Shown one piece after another: positions 24,741 through 34,286 of a stretch of DNA of 64,000 nucleotides. Origin of the DNA: Hyalangium gracile. GTDB lineage: Bacteria; Myxococcota; Myxococcia; Myxococcales; Myxococcaceae. Made by a program: the position numbers and the translations under genes. The notes below the pieces were generated by a model. That model searched no databases and had not been told where the DNA came from. It saw only the letters and a program-made list of their open reading frames with translations. The stretch is from NCBI RefSeq assembly GCF_020103725.1, contig NZ_JAHXBG010000026.1, positions 1 through 64,000 of the forward strand. Reading direction: 5' to 3'. Each line of letters opens with the position of its first letter. Position 1 is the first letter of the stretch.

Positions 24741-27700
24741 ATGTTCACTGACTTCTTCATCCGCCGTCCCATCTTCGCGGCCGTCGTGTCTATCCTCATC
24801 ACCCTGGTGGGGGCCATCACCATCCCCTCGCTGGCGGTGGAGCAGTACCCGGATCTGGCGCTCCCGCAGGTGACGGTGAACTCCACGTACCTGGGCGCGT
24901 CCGCCGAGGTGGTAGAGAGCGCCGTCACCACGGTGCTGGAGCGCGCGCTCAACGGCCTCAAGGGCATGCGCTACATCTCCTCGACGAGCACCAACGAGGG
25001 GAGCAGCAGCATCACCATCAGCTTCGAGCCCGGCTACGACGTGGACATCGCCGCGGTGGACGTGCAGAACCGGGTGGCCACCACGTCCGCGCGCCTGCCG
25101 GCGGCGGTCAACGCGCTGGGCATCACCGTCAACAAGACGCAGTCGCAGCTGCTGATGTCCTTCGGGCTGTACGACACCGAGAACCGGTATGACCGGGGCT
25201 TCATCAGCAACTACGCGGACGTGTACCTCCGGGACGCGCTGCTGCGCGTCAGGGGCGTGGGCGACGTGCGCATCTTCGGCGAGCGGCGCTTCGCCATGCG
25301 GCTGTGGTTGGATCCCACGCAGCTGGCGAGCCGGGGCCTCACCCCGCAGGACGTGGTGGCGGCGCTGCGCTCGCAGAACCTGCAGGTGGGCGCCGGACAG
25401 GTGGGCCAGCAGCCCGCGCCGCAGGGGCAGACATACCAGTTCACCGTGCGCGCGCTGGGCCAGCTCACCACGGCCGAGGAGTTCAACGACATCGTCGTGC
25501 AGCGAGGCGAGGACGGCTCGCTGGTTCGGCTGAAGGACGTGGGCCGCGCGGAGCTGGGCGCGGAGAACTACGGGCAGCTGCTGCGCTTCAACGGCCGCGA
25601 GGCGGTGGGCCTGGGCATCTTCCAGCTCCCGGGCTCCAACGCGCTGGAGGTGCGCGACGGAGTGGTGGCGGAGCTGGAGCGGCTCAAGGCCACCTTCCCG
25701 CCGGGGCTCACCTACGAGCCGGCCTTCGACACCACGCGCGCGGTGTCGGCCTCCATCGAGGAGGTGCTGACGACGCTGGCCGAGGCCATCCTGCTGGTGG
25801 TGCTGGTCGTCTTCGTCTTCCTGCACGGCTGGCGCAGCGTGCTGGTGGTGGCGACGACGCTGCCGGTGTCCCTGATCGGCACCTTCGCCTTCGTCAGCGC
25901 GTTCGGCTTCTCCATCAACACGCTGACGCTGTTCGGCCTGACGCTGGCCACGGGCCTGGTGGTGGATGACGCCATCGTCGTCATCGAGAACGTCGAGCGC
26001 ATCATGGAGCAGGACAAGGTGAGCCCGCGCGAGGCCACGCACCGAGGCATGAAGCAGGTGGCCGGCGTGGTGGTGGCGGTGGCGCTGGTGCTGTCCGCGG
26101 TGTTCGTGCCGGTGTCCTTCTTCCCGGGCACCACGGGCGCCATCTATCAGCAGTTCGCGCTGACGCTCGCCTTCTCCATCGCCCTGTCGGCGCTGGTGGC
26201 GCTCACCCTGTCCCCGGCGCTGGCCGCGCGGCTGCTGCGCGGGCGCGAGGGGGAGAAGTGGCGGGCGGCCCGGTGGGTGGACCACACGCTGGACGCCTTC
26301 CGCAACGCCTACGGGCGGCTGCTGGGCAAGCTCCTGGGGCCTCTGCGGTGGGGGGTGGTGGCGGCCTTCGTGGCGTGCCTCATCGTGACGGCGCTGCTGT
26401 ACCGCGCGACGCCCACTGGCTTCATCCCGGCCGAGGACCAGGGCTACCTCATCGTCGCGGTGCAGGGGCCGGAGGGCACGTCCCTGGACTACACCCGGCA
26501 GGTGCTGATCCAGACGGAGGAGGTGCTGCGCAAGCAGCCGGAGGTGGCGGACATCTTCACCGTGGGCGGCTTCTCGCTGCTGGGCGCCGGCCCCAACACC
26601 GGCACGCTCTTCGTCAACCTGAAGCCGTGGGAGGAGCGCGAGGGGGACAACCAGGGCGTGGGAGCGCTGGTGGATCGGCTGCGCGGGCAGCTGCTCTCCG
26701 TGGGCGGCGCGCGCGTGCTGCCCTTCCAGCCGCCATCGATTCGAGGCGTGGGCAGCGTGGGTGGCTTCGAGTTCGTCCTCGAGGATCAGCTCGGCACCCA
26801 CACGCTGGAGGAGCTGGCGCAGGTGACGCAGCAGCTCGTCGCCCAGGCCAACCGCTCGCCCGGCTTGAGCGGGGTGTTCTCCTCCTTCACCACGAGCACG
26901 CCGCTCCTGGATGTGCAGGTGGACCGGCAGAAGGCGGAGGCGCTGGGCGTCTCGCTGGACTCGGTCTACTCCACGCTGTCGGTGTACCTGGGCAGCCAGT
27001 ACGTCAATGACTTCACCTTCGCCAGCCGCGTGTACCGGGTGTACGTGCAGGCGGCGGTGCCGTTCCGCAACGAGCCCCAGGACATCAGCTCCTTCTATGT
27101 GCGCTCGGCGCAGGGGGAGATGGTGCCCCTGGAGTCCCTGGTGACGGTGCGTCCCGTCACCAGCGCGGCGAGCATCCAGCACTACAACCTGTTCCGCTCC
27201 GCGACCATCAACGGCCAGCAGGCGCCCGGAGCCAGCACGGGCGATGCGCTGACGGCCATGGAGCAGGTGGCGCGGCAGGGCCTGCCCGCGGGGTTCGCCT
27301 TCGAGTGGACGGGACTGTCCCGCGAGCAGAAGGAGGCCGGCGGCAAGGTGCTGATCATCTTCGGGCTGGGCGTCGTCTTCGTGTTCCTGGTGCTCGCGGC
27401 GCAGTACGAGAGCTTCGCCCTGCCGATGGTGGTGATGCTGGGCGTGCCGGTGGCGATCCTGGGGGCGCTGGGGCTACAGAACCTAAGAGGCCTGGCCAAC
27501 GACGTCTTCTGTCAGGTGGGCCTGGTGATGCTGGTGGGCCTGTCGAGCAAGAACGCCATCCTCATCGTGGAGTTCGCCGAGCAGCTGCGCCAGGAGGGCA
27601 AGGGCGTGGTGGAGGCCGCCATCCAGTCGGCGCAGACACGCCTGCGCCCCATCCTGATGACGTCGTTCGCGTTCCTGCTGGGCGTGCTGCCGCTGGTGCT

Positions 27701-27896
27701 GGCCACTGGGGCGGGCGCCGCGTCGCGCAAGTCCCTGGGGACGGCGGTGTTCGGCGGCATGCTGCTGTCCACCTTCGTGAACCTCATCTTCATCCCGGTG
27801 CTGTACATGCTGGTGGAGTCGGCTCGCTCGCGGGTGCTCAAGCGCCGGGAGCACGGCCAGGGAGGCGGCGAGGGCGCGGCCCCGCGGGAGGCCTGA
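24741..27896 (+). CDS. RND inner-membrane efflux pump (AcrB/HAE1 type)
   Basis: At 1051 residues it has the usual length of AcrB-type pumps. The N-terminus MFTDFFIRRPIFAAVVSI is the family signature. The proton-relay Asp pair is present in TM4 (TGLVVDDAIVVIENVERIM), and the late segment GLSSKNAILIVEFAEQL is also typical. With the TolC and adaptor genes it completes a proton-driven exporter of hydrophobic compounds, drugs or self-made metabolites. No TetR/AcrR regulator is next to it, so control is not visible. The C-terminal tail is Arg/Gly-rich. Confidence 0.96.
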   Translation: MFTDFFIRRPIFAAVVSILITLVGAITIPSLAVEQYPDLALPQVTVNSTYLGASAEVVESAVTTVLERALNGLKGMRYISSTSTNEGSSSITISFEPGYDVDIAAVDVQNRVATTSARLPAAVNALGITVNKTQSQLLMSFGLYDTENRYDRGFISNYADVYLRDALLRVRGVGDVRIFGERRFAMRLWLDPTQLASRGLTPQDVVAALRSQNLQVGAGQVGQQPAPQGQTYQFTVRALGQLTTAEEFNDIVVQRGEDGSLVRLKDVGRAELGAENYGQLLRFNGREAVGLGIFQLPGSNALEVRDGVVAELERLKATFPPGLTYEPAFDTTRAVSASIEEVLTTLAEAILLVVLVVFVFLHGWRSVLVVATTLPVSLIGTFAFVSAFGFSINTLTLFGLTLATGLVVDDAIVVIENVERIMEQDKVSPREATHRGMKQVAGVVVAVALVLSAVFVPVSFFPGTTGAIYQQFALTLAFSIALSALVALTLSPALAARLLRGREGEKWRAARWVDHTLDAFRNAYGRLLGKLLGPLRWGVVAAFVACLIVTALLYRATPTGFIPAEDQGYLIVAVQGPEGTSLDYTRQVLIQTEEVLRKQPEVADIFTVGGFSLLGAGPNTGTLFVNLKPWEEREGDNQGVGALVDRLRGQLLSVGGARVLPFQPPSIRGVGSVGGFEFVLEDQLGTHTLEELAQVTQQLVAQANRSPGLSGVFSSFTTSTPLLDVQVDRQKAEALGVSLDSVYSTLSVYLGSQYVNDFTFASRVYRVYVQAAVPFRNEPQDISSFYVRSAQGEMVPLESLVTVRPVTSAASIQHYNLFRSATINGQQAPGASTGDALTAMEQVARQGLPAGFAFEWTGLSREQKEAGGKVLIIFGLGVVFVFLVLAAQYESFALPMVVMLGVPVAILGALGLQNLRGLANDVFCQVGLVMLVGLSSKNAILIVEFAEQLRQEGKGVVEAAIQSAQTRLRPILMTSFAFLLGVLPLVLATGAGAASRKSLGTAVFGGMLLSTFVNLIFIPVLYMLVESARSRVLKRREHGQGGGEGAAPREA

Positions 27897-27954
27897 GCGG
27901 CTTCCCCATGTCGATTGTCGAATCGAGTTTCGGGACCCTTCGCTCTGCCTTAAT

Positions 27955-27971
27955 CCTCCTGTTCGAGGAGG
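27955..27971 (+). promoter_or_regulatory. Hairpin enclosing the ribosome binding site of the citrate synthase gene
   Basis: CCTCCT at 27955-27960 pairs perfectly with AGGAGG at 27966-27971, leaving a 5-base loop. The second arm is the Shine-Dalgarno sequence of the following gene, six bases before its ATG. In RNA this 6-bp helix would hide the ribosome site, so initiation may depend on opening it. No aptamer-like structure is apparent in the short leader. Confidence 0.5.
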
Positions 27972-27977
27972 CCGAGC

Positions 27978-29078
27978 ATGGGCACGACGCAGTCAGCAGT
28001 GCAGGCGGGACTCGAAGGAGTGGTGGTCGCCGAGACCCGGCTGAGCGAGGTGGATGGCGAGCAGGGCCGGCTGGTCATTGCCGGCAGTGACGTGGAGTCG
28101 CTCGCTGGAGCTGTCTCCTTCGAGGAGGTGTGCGCGAGGCTCTGGGCGCCGTACGCCAAGGAGCCGCTGCCCGCCTCGCTCCAGGCTGCGCTGGGCGAGG
28201 CTCGGGTGCGCGCCTTCGAGTGGCTCGAGGGGCTGGGGAGCGCGCTCGGCGCGGAGGATGGAATGGACGCGCTCCGGGCCTCGGTGGCGCATGTCTCCGC
28301 CGGGGCGGGCCGCGAGCTGGAGACCTCCCTCCTGCTCACGGGAGCTGTCGCCGTGTTCACGGGGGCCTGGGCGCGACGCGGGCGCGGGTTGGCGCCGGTA
28401 CGGCCGGATCCGAAGCTGTCTCACGCCGCGGACCTGCTGCGCATGATGACGGGAGAGTCCCAGCCCGAGAGGGCGGCCGGGCTCGATGCCTATCTGGTCA
28501 CCGTGTCCGACCACGGGCTGAATGCCTCCACGTTCACCGCGCGGGTGATTGCCTCGACGGGCTCGGATGCCGTGTCGGCGGTGGTGGGAGCCATCGGCGC
28601 GCTGAAGGGGCCGCTCCACGGTGGCGCGCCGGGGCCGGTGCTGGACATGCTCGACGGCGTCGGTCGGCCTGAGAAGGCCAGGCCGTGGCTCGAGGCGGAG
28701 CTGGAGGCGGGCCGTCGCATCATGGGCATGGGACACCGCATCTACCGCGTGAGGGACCCGCGCGCGGCCGTGCTGGAGCGCGCCATCGAGCGGCTCGAGC
28801 GGGGAGGGCTGAGGACCGAGCGGCTGGCCCTGGCGAGGGCGGTGGAGCGTGCGGCCGAGGAGCTGCTGCGCCAGCGCTACCCGGACCGTCCGCTGCGCGC
28901 CAACGTGGAGTTCTACACGGCGGTGCTGCTCGACGCGGTGGGGCTCGACCGGACGATGTTCTCGCCCACCTTCGCCTGCGGTCGTGTCGCCGGGTGGCTG
29001 GGGCACATCGCCGAGCAGCGGGCGACGGGCAAGCTCATCCGGCCCGCCTCGCGCTACGTGGGGACGATGCCGGGCTGA
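27978..29078 (+). CDS. Citrate synthase / 2-methylcitrate synthase family protein
   Basis: The protein has 366 residues. It contains the citrate synthase landmarks SDHGLNASTFTARV, GPLHGGAPG (active His214), GMGHRIYRVRDPRA (His253) and the final active-site segment RANVEFYTAVLL. In citrate synthases the last segment normally carries the catalytic Asp (NVD). Here the aligned residue is Glu311, so the general base is replaced by a longer acid. The N-terminal part is shorter than in the classic enzyme. It should condense an acyl-CoA with oxaloacetate, but the substrate cannot be fixed, and it may be a secondary isozyme. It stands alone and its ribosome site is in a hairpin. Confidence 0.88.
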   Translation: MGTTQSAVQAGLEGVVVAETRLSEVDGEQGRLVIAGSDVESLAGAVSFEEVCARLWAPYAKEPLPASLQAALGEARVRAFEWLEGLGSALGAEDGMDALRASVAHVSAGAGRELETSLLLTGAVAVFTGAWARRGRGLAPVRPDPKLSHAADLLRMMTGESQPERAAGLDAYLVTVSDHGLNASTFTARVIASTGSDAVSAVVGAIGALKGPLHGGAPGPVLDMLDGVGRPEKARPWLEAELEAGRRIMGMGHRIYRVRDPRAAVLERAIERLERGGLRTERLALARAVERAAEELLRQRYPDRPLRANVEFYTAVLLDAVGLDRTMFSPTFACGRVAGWLGHIAEQRATGKLIRPASRYVGTMPG

Positions 29079-29149
29079 GGATGCGCCCACTGCCGTCACG
29101 GCAGCGCGTGGCGGCAGTGAGCGCGGGTGTGCCGGATGACGGCGGGAGA

Positions 29150-29410
29150 TCAGCAGTTGTTGCCGGAGGGGCACTTACAGGCGCCCGACTTCACCTGCTC
29201 CTTGCGCGTCTTCTCCGCGTCCAGGCGGTAGTCATGGTGGCCCTTGCAGTTGTCCGTGCCGCGCTGGTTCTTCATCGCCGCATGGTCGCGCGTGTCGATC
29301 TCACACTCGCCGTTGGACGTCTTGTAGACGTGGTACTTGTCGCCGGCCAGGGCAGGGGTCGCCAGCAGCAGCACCGCGCCCGCCAGGGCCATCGTCATCT
29401 TGCGCAGCAT
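29150..29410 (-). CDS. Small secreted cysteine-containing protein
   Basis: The product has 86 residues, with AAGGAGAG just before ATG 29410. A clear signal peptide (to ALA at 22) precedes a mature part of about 64 residues with five Cys (GECEIDTRD, DNCKGHHD and the end ACKCPSGNNC). The C-terminal CKC...C cluster suggests disulfides or metal binding. The whole is hydrophilic and basic. I do not recognise a family. Neighbours give no functional hint. Confidence 0.8.
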   Translation of the reverse strand: MLRKMTMALAGAVLLLATPALAGDKYHVYKTSNGECEIDTRDHAAMKNQRGTDNCKGHHDYRLDAEKTRKEQVKSGACKCPSGNNC

Positions 29411-29610
29411 CGTCTCTCCTTGTTGCTCGACTTGCCCGGACGACCGGATGCCGTCCGTGGCAGCCTGAGCTAAGACCAGGAGTGAAATGCGGGGAAGGAC
29501 GTGGGGGGGAGAGGGCAGGTGAGCCGGCCCCGCGCGTCGCCCGGCTCCGTGTCGCTCCGGGAGCACGCCGTGCTTGCTGTCAGTGGAGTCCTGCCCCGAG
29601 ACTGCCGCGA

Positions 29611-30726
29611 GTGAAGACCTGGCCCACGAAAGTCGCCTCTTTGGGGACTGCTCCCCCGAGCAGGCAGGTGGCGTTGGGGCTCACCGCGCTGATGCTGGCG
29701 CACCACTTCGCGCTCTGGGCGTGGACCGCGTTCCACCGGGGCTTCCCGCAGCTGGACGCCATCAATCGCTGGGACTCGCACCTCTATACCCGCATCATCA
29801 CCGAGGGGTACGGGGACCCGGCGCTCCGGGCGTTTCTCCCGCTCTACCCAGGGTTGGTGTGGCTCGTGCGCGCCGTCCTGGGAGGAGGGCTGCCGCCCGC
29901 GGTGATCGGCTGCGTGCTGTCCTCGCTCTGCCTGCTGGCGTTCGTCGCCTGGGGCTCCTCGCGAGGAGCGCGGGGGCAGGACGCTTCTCCGCTCGAGCCG
30001 AGAACGGCGTGGGGCTGGTTCTTCTTCCTCTACAGCCCGGGCAGCTTCGCCCTGCACTCGCACCACACGGAGGGCCTGTTCCTGCTCCTGTCCCTGGGCG
30101 CCCTCGCCTGCGCCTGGGATGGGCGCGTGTGGCAGGCCGCCGTCTTCGTCGCGCTCTGCGTGTGGACGCGCAACCAGGGCGTCTTCGTGGCCGTCACCGC
30201 GGCGCTCCTGGTGGCGCAGGCTCCAGGGCCGTGGCCGGGCCGGCTCGGGCGGTTCGCGACGGTGGGAGGGGTGGCGCTCGCGTCGTTCGCGGGCTTCCTC
30301 CTGTACCAATGGCGCTCCGCGGGAGACCCGCTCGCGCACATGCATGCCCAGCAGAACTGGCACCACGTGGACTCGCTGTGGGGAGCGCTGCGCGGGCTCT
30401 GGTTCGGCAACGAGTGGCACCGGCCCGGGTGGTGGCTGGGCCTGAGGAACCTCTTCGGGGCGGTGTGGCTCGCGGGGAGCGTGGCGCTGATCCGCAGGAG
30501 CTGGCCCCTGGGCCTGTATGGCCTGGTGTCACTCGCGGTCATGCTGCCCCAGGGAGACCTGGGGAACGCGTTCCGCTTCGGCGCGGTGCTGTTCCCCGTG
30601 CTGTTCCGGGTGGGAGACTGGGTCGCCGAGCGACCCGCCTGGCTGCGCTGGTCCGTGGCGCTCCTGGCCCTGTGGCTCAACCACAAGGTGGCACACGCCT
30701 TCTCCATCGGGGCGTGGGCTTACTGA
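29611..30726 (+). CDS. PIG-V-like membrane mannosyltransferase
   Basis: Taken from GTG 29611 the protein has 371 residues and about nine hydrophobic segments. An in-frame GTG at 29482 exists, but the extra residues look non-coding. The lumenal motif RWDSHLYTRIITEGYGDP followed by AFLPLYPGLV matches the WD...HY...GY / FFPLYP pattern of PIG-V/GPI mannosyltransferase 2 homologues. These use a polyprenyl-phosphate sugar outside the membrane. In bacteria this family probably glycosylates lipids or surface proteins. The exact sugar is inferred from the family only. Confidence 0.75.
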   Translation: MKTWPTKVASLGTAPPSRQVALGLTALMLAHHFALWAWTAFHRGFPQLDAINRWDSHLYTRIITEGYGDPALRAFLPLYPGLVWLVRAVLGGGLPPAVIGCVLSSLCLLAFVAWGSSRGARGQDASPLEPRTAWGWFFFLYSPGSFALHSHHTEGLFLLLSLGALACAWDGRVWQAAVFVALCVWTRNQGVFVAVTAALLVAQAPGPWPGRLGRFATVGGVALASFAGFLLYQWRSAGDPLAHMHAQQNWHHVDSLWGALRGLWFGNEWHRPGWWLGLRNLFGAVWLAGSVALIRRSWPLGLYGLVSLAVMLPQGDLGNAFRFGAVLFPVLFRVGDWVAERPAWLRWSVALLALWLNHKVAHAFSIGAWAY

Positions 30727-30755
30727 GCCCGGGCCTCGCCTGCTATATCTGAGCC

Positions 30756-32348
30756 ATGGCTCCCCCGGCCGCTGGCTCTGCTTCCCCACGCTCTTCCTCC
30801 ATGCCGTGGTTGGAGGAACTCGACATCCTCATCCGGGCTCGCTACCCGCTGCTCTACCTCGTCTCGTGGGAGGAGCACCGGGTGGACACCATCCTCGCCG
30901 AGCTCGCCCGCTCGCACGGCAAGGCGCTCTTCCACTGGTCCGTCATCCGTGGCCTGCGCAATGTGGGAGGAACGCGCACCACGACGCAGTCCGAGGAGAC
31001 GCGCAACCCCATCGAGGCGCTGGCCGCCATCGAGAAGCTGAACGAGCCGGCGCTCGTGGTGCTCAAGGACTTCCATCCGTACCTCGAGGAGAAGGGCGTG
31101 GTCCGGGCCCTCCGCGAGCTGGCGCACTTCCTCAAGAGCACCTTCACCACCGTCATCCTCCTCTCGCCGTCGCTCACCATCCCCGTCGAGCTGGAGAAGG
31201 AGGTCTCCGTCATCGACGTGCCGCTGCCCGGGTACAACGATCTCATGCAGCTCTTGAAGGAGATCGTCGCCGTGGTGCGCAAGGGCAACAAGGCGACCGT
31301 CGACCTGTCGCGCGAGCACGCCGATCAGCTCATCAAGGCGGCGCTCGGGCTCACGCTCGCGGAGGCGGAGAACGCCTTCGCCAAGGCCATTGCCCACGAC
31401 GGCAAGCTGGGCGTGGAGGACATCAAGCGCATCCAGGACGAGAAGCGCCAGGTGATCCGCAAGAACGGGCTGCTCGAGTACTACCCGCCCGACGAGACGC
31501 TGGGCAACGTGGGCGGCCTGCAGAACCTGAAGTCCTGGCTGAGCCAGCGCACCGCCGCCTTCGGGGAGCGAGCCCGCCAGTTCGGCCTGCCCGAGCCACG
31601 AGGCGTGCTGCTGCTGGGCGTGCAGGGCTGCGGCAAGAGCCTCACCGCCAAGGCCATCTCCGCGCACTGGAACCTGCCGCTGCTGCGGCTGGACATGGGG
31701 CGCATCTTCAGCGGGCTGATCGGCTCCTCGGAGGAGAACCTGCGCAAGGCCATCCGCGTGGCGGAGAGCGTGGCGCCCGTGGTGCTCTGGGTGGACGAGA
31801 TCGAGAAGGGGCTGTCCGGAGTGGCCTCCTCGAGCACTGGGGACAGCGGCGTGTCCGCCCGCGTCTTCGGCACGCTGCTCACCTGGCTGCAGGAGAAGAC
31901 GGCGCCGGTGTTCGTGGTGGCCACCGCCAACCGCATCGACGGCCTGCCTCCCGAGCTGCTGCGCAAGGGCCGCTTCGACGAGATCTTCTTCATCGATCTG
32001 CCCGAGCAGGCCGAGCGTCGGGAGATCCTCCGCATCCACCTGAACCGCCGGAAGCGGGAGCCCTCGCACTACGATCTGGAGGCGCTGGCCACCGCCACCG
32101 ACGGCTTCAGCGGCGCGGAGATCGAGCAGGCGGTGATCGCGGGGCTGTACGAGGCCTTCGGCGAGAACGTGGACCTGGGGCAGCAGCACCTGGTGAAGGC
32201 CATTCGAGAGACGTTCCCGCTGTCCGTCACCATGAGGGATGAGATCTCCCGGCTGCGGAACTGGGCCAGGGGGCGCACCCGCCCGGCGTCGCCCGGAGGC
32301 CCGCCGGAGGGCCTGCAAGGGGCGGTGGCTCCAGGGGGCCGGAAATGA
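30756..32348 (+). CDS. AAA ATPase of the Ycf46 type
   Basis: The protein has 530 residues. The N-terminal half (about 20-230) is the non-catalytic region typical of Ycf46-like proteins, with [15 protein letters not shown]. The AAA module has Walker [13 protein letters not shown], Walker [12 protein letters not shown], and sensor/arginine-finger region [20 protein letters not shown] lid follows. The role of bacterial Ycf46 homologues is not settled. It is coupled by a 4-base ATGA overlap to a zinc-ribbon membrane protein and lies just ahead of a GspF-like gene, which hints at a membrane-linked task. Confidence 0.92.
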   Translation: MAPPAAGSASPRSSSMPWLEELDILIRARYPLLYLVSWEEHRVDTILAELARSHGKALFHWSVIRGLRNVGGTRTTTQSEETRNPIEALAAIEKLNEPALVVLKDFHPYLEEKGVVRALRELAHFLKSTFTTVILLSPSLTIPVELEKEVSVIDVPLPGYNDLMQLLKEIVAVVRKGNKATVDLSREHADQLIKAALGLTLAEAENAFAKAIAHDGKLGVEDIKRIQDEKRQVIRKNGLLEYYPPDETLGNVGGLQNLKSWLSQRTAAFGERARQFGLPEPRGVLLLGVQGCGKSLTAKAISAHWNLPLLRLDMGRIFSGLIGSSEENLRKAIRVAESVAPVVLWVDEIEKGLSGVASSSTGDSGVSARVFGTLLTWLQEKTAPVFVVATANRIDGLPPELLRKGRFDEIFFIDLPEQAERREILRIHLNRRKREPSHYDLEALATATDGFSGAEIEQAVIAGLYEAFGENVDLGQQHLVKAIRETFPLSVTMRDEISRLRNWARGRTRPASPGGPPEGLQGAVAPGGRK

Positions 32349-33046
32349 GCCCCAAGTTCTCTCGCTTCCTCCACCTGGAGCGCTCGCGCGGAGAGGGCGC
32401 GAAGCCCGAGGCGGCCACCCGGCTGCAGAGCGGCAACCGCTTCGAGAACCCGGTGGAGCGGGAGGCGGCGCCCCAGGCGGGGAGCGTCCCCGACGCGCAC
32501 CTCGAGCGCTTCCGAGGCGAGGCGCCGCTGGCGCTGTCCGAGCCCCAGGCCGAGAAGGAGCGCTTTCCCCGCTGCGCCCGGTGCGAGTCCGACAACGGTC
32601 GCTTCGCCAGGGAGTGCACGGTGTGCGGCGCGGACCTGAACACGCCCCAGCAGCGCGCCTACAACGAGCAGCTCTGGGAGACCCGGAAGCAGGACCTGGC
32701 GCGGGAGCGTGAGGCGACCGAGGCGCTCGGGCAGCAGCGGCTCGCCGAGGAGAAGCAGAAGGACGATGCCCGCTACCGGCAGATGCTGGAGAAGCTGCGA
32801 GAGGAGGAGCAGCGCTCGAGCTTCAACTGGGACTTCTTCCTCGGTGACACGCCCATTGGCTGGCGGCTCCTGTCGCTCATCTCCAACCCGGTGACGCGCA
32901 CCGGTGTCCTGATCCTGAGCATCCTCGTGCCCGTCGGCCTCTGGCGCTACGGGACGGGGCAGGTGCGGGCCGCGGGGATCATCATCGGGCTCATCGTCCT
33001 CATGCTGCTGCTCCCTACGCATCGGCGGAGCCGATGGTGGCGCTGA
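32345..33046 (+). CDS. Zinc-ribbon membrane protein, unknown function
   Basis: The protein has 233 residues and starts with ATGA overlapping the AAA ATPase stop. Residues 1-75 are polar and likely disordered. A CARC...CTVC four-cysteine ribbon (about 78-99) should bind one zinc. It is followed by a charged helix rich in Glu, Arg and Gln (about 105-160), then two transmembrane segments near the C-terminus (VLILSILVPVGL and GIIIGLIVLMLLL). The coupling to the Ycf46-like ATPase suggests it is a membrane anchor or adaptor for it. I know no named family. Confidence 0.75.
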   Translation: MSPKFSRFLHLERSRGEGAKPEAATRLQSGNRFENPVEREAAPQAGSVPDAHLERFRGEAPLALSEPQAEKERFPRCARCESDNGRFARECTVCGADLNTPQQRAYNEQLWETRKQDLAREREATEALGQQRLAEEKQKDDARYRQMLEKLREEEQRSSFNWDFFLGDTPIGWRLLSLISNPVTRTGVLILSILVPVGLWRYGTGQVRAAGIIIGLIVLMLLLPTHRRSRWWR

Positions 33047-33068
33047 GCGCCGGGCGAGAGGGCCTGCC

Positions 33069-34286
33069 ATGAACGAGCGGCGATCATCGCGGGTGGCCCC
33101 TGCGGCCTCGCAGGAGTCGCCTCGGGAGAGGCCTCGGAGCAGCGCGGCGTCGCCGAGGCCCGTCCGCCCGGCGCAGCGCTCCGCGCCTCCCAGCGGCATG
33201 GGAGAGCGGGTGGCTCGGGCCTGGAGCCGTCATCCGCTCGTGTCGATGGCGCGTCACCGCCAGCGCCTCGGCTTCTACGTCGGGCTGCACACCATGCTTC
33301 GCTCCGGCGTGGCCCTGTCGCTGGCCCTCACGGAGCTGTCGCGCGGGGCGGACAAGGACGCCTTCCGCCGTGCCGTGGCCGATGTTGGCGCGGCCATCGC
33401 CAGCGGCTCCGGTCTGGCCGAGGCCCTGCGCCGCCAGCCTTCCTGGTTCGAGCCGCACGTGGTGGCCGCGCTGGAGGCCGGCGAGTTCTCCGGAACGCTC
33501 GAGGCGGCACTGGCGGGTGTCATCGCCCGCATGGAGGCCATCCAGAAGCTGCGCTGGCGCACGCTCGCGCTGTGCCTCTACCCCGTCTATCTGCTGGGCG
33601 CGTTCATCATCGGAGGCTCGTTCCTGGATGCGGCCACCGGGGCCATGAGCTCCAGCGGGACGGATGGCATCATCGGGGGCGCCATCCTCGCGATCGTCGG
33701 GCGGATGCTCTCGGCGGCTACGGTCGGCTTCGCGCTCTTCGTGGCGCCGCTGGGCCTGGCGGCGCTCGGGCTCGAGGCGGGCTGGGAGCGGCTCCGCCTG
33801 CGTCTCCCGCTGCTGGGGACGTTCCACCGGCGGTTCCAGGCCAGCCGCTTCTGCGAGGTGCTGGGGACGTCCCTGGGCGCCGGGCTGGACGCGCCCCGCA
33901 GCCTCCAGGCAGCCATCGAGTCCACGGGCAACGCGGAGCTACAGGCGCGCGCCGGTCAGGCGGTCCAGCGGCTCCGGGACGGCGCCACCTTCACGGACGT
34001 GGTGGAGTGGCTGGGCGTGCTGGACGCGGAGTCGCTGCGTCAGGTCGGAATCGGTGAGCGCTCCGGCCGCATCGAGCCGCTCCTGCAACAGCAAGCCCGG
34101 GAGAACACCGAGGCCGCGCTGCGGGGGCTGCGCAACCTGGTGTTCGCGCTCATCGTCATGCTGGTGGTCTATCTCTTCGCCACCAACATCATGCGCATCT
34201 TCGAGTTCCAGTCGGACTACTTCCGCCGCATCGAGGATCTGAGCCACACCGGCGTGTCCGCGCCCCGGCAGGGAGGGAGACCCTAG
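33069..34286 (+). CDS. Type II secretion/type IV pilus F-domain membrane protein (GspF/PilC-like)
   Basis: The protein has 405 residues. After a disordered basic N-terminus of about 55 residues come two T2SSF domains, recognisable by MLRSGVALSLALTELSRGA and by LGTSLGAGLDAPRSLQAAI. Each is followed by membrane helices, the last near FALIVMLVVYLFATNIM. GspF/PilC proteins form the inner-membrane platform on which pilin-like filaments assemble. No pilin, assembly ATPase or secretin gene is adjacent, so this is an orphan platform protein. Its stop overlaps the end of the convergent lipoprotein gene by four bases. Confidence 0.88.
   Translation: MNERRSSRVAPAASQESPRERPRSSAASPRPVRPAQRSAPPSGMGERVARAWSRHPLVSMARHRQRLGFYVGLHTMLRSGVALSLALTELSRGADKDAFRRAVADVGAAIASGSGLAEALRRQPSWFEPHVVAALEAGEFSGTLEAALAGVIARMEAIQKLRWRTLALCLYPVYLLGAFIIGGSFLDAATGAMSSSGTDGIIGGAILAIVGRMLSAATVGFALFVAPLGLAALGLEAGWERLRLRLPLLGTFHRRFQASRFCEVLGTSLGAGLDAPRSLQAAIESTGNAELQARAGQAVQRLRDGATFTDVVEWLGVLDAESLRQVGIGERSGRIEPLLQQQARENTEAALRGLRNLVFALIVMLVVYLFATNIMRIFEFQSDYFRRIEDLSHTGVSAPRQGGRP

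Noticed and set aside
25434-25444. Third copy of the palindromic repeat (ATACCAGTT in the pump gene)
   Set aside because: Only the half-site matches, and it is part of the codons for TYQF. None of the flanking repeat sequence is present.
23481-27182. Very long open frame on the minus strand opposite the efflux operon
   Set aside because: It is a shadow of the GC-rich coding strand. The product is rich in Arg, His and Gln without any domain, whereas the plus strand encodes a canonical AcrB-type pump.
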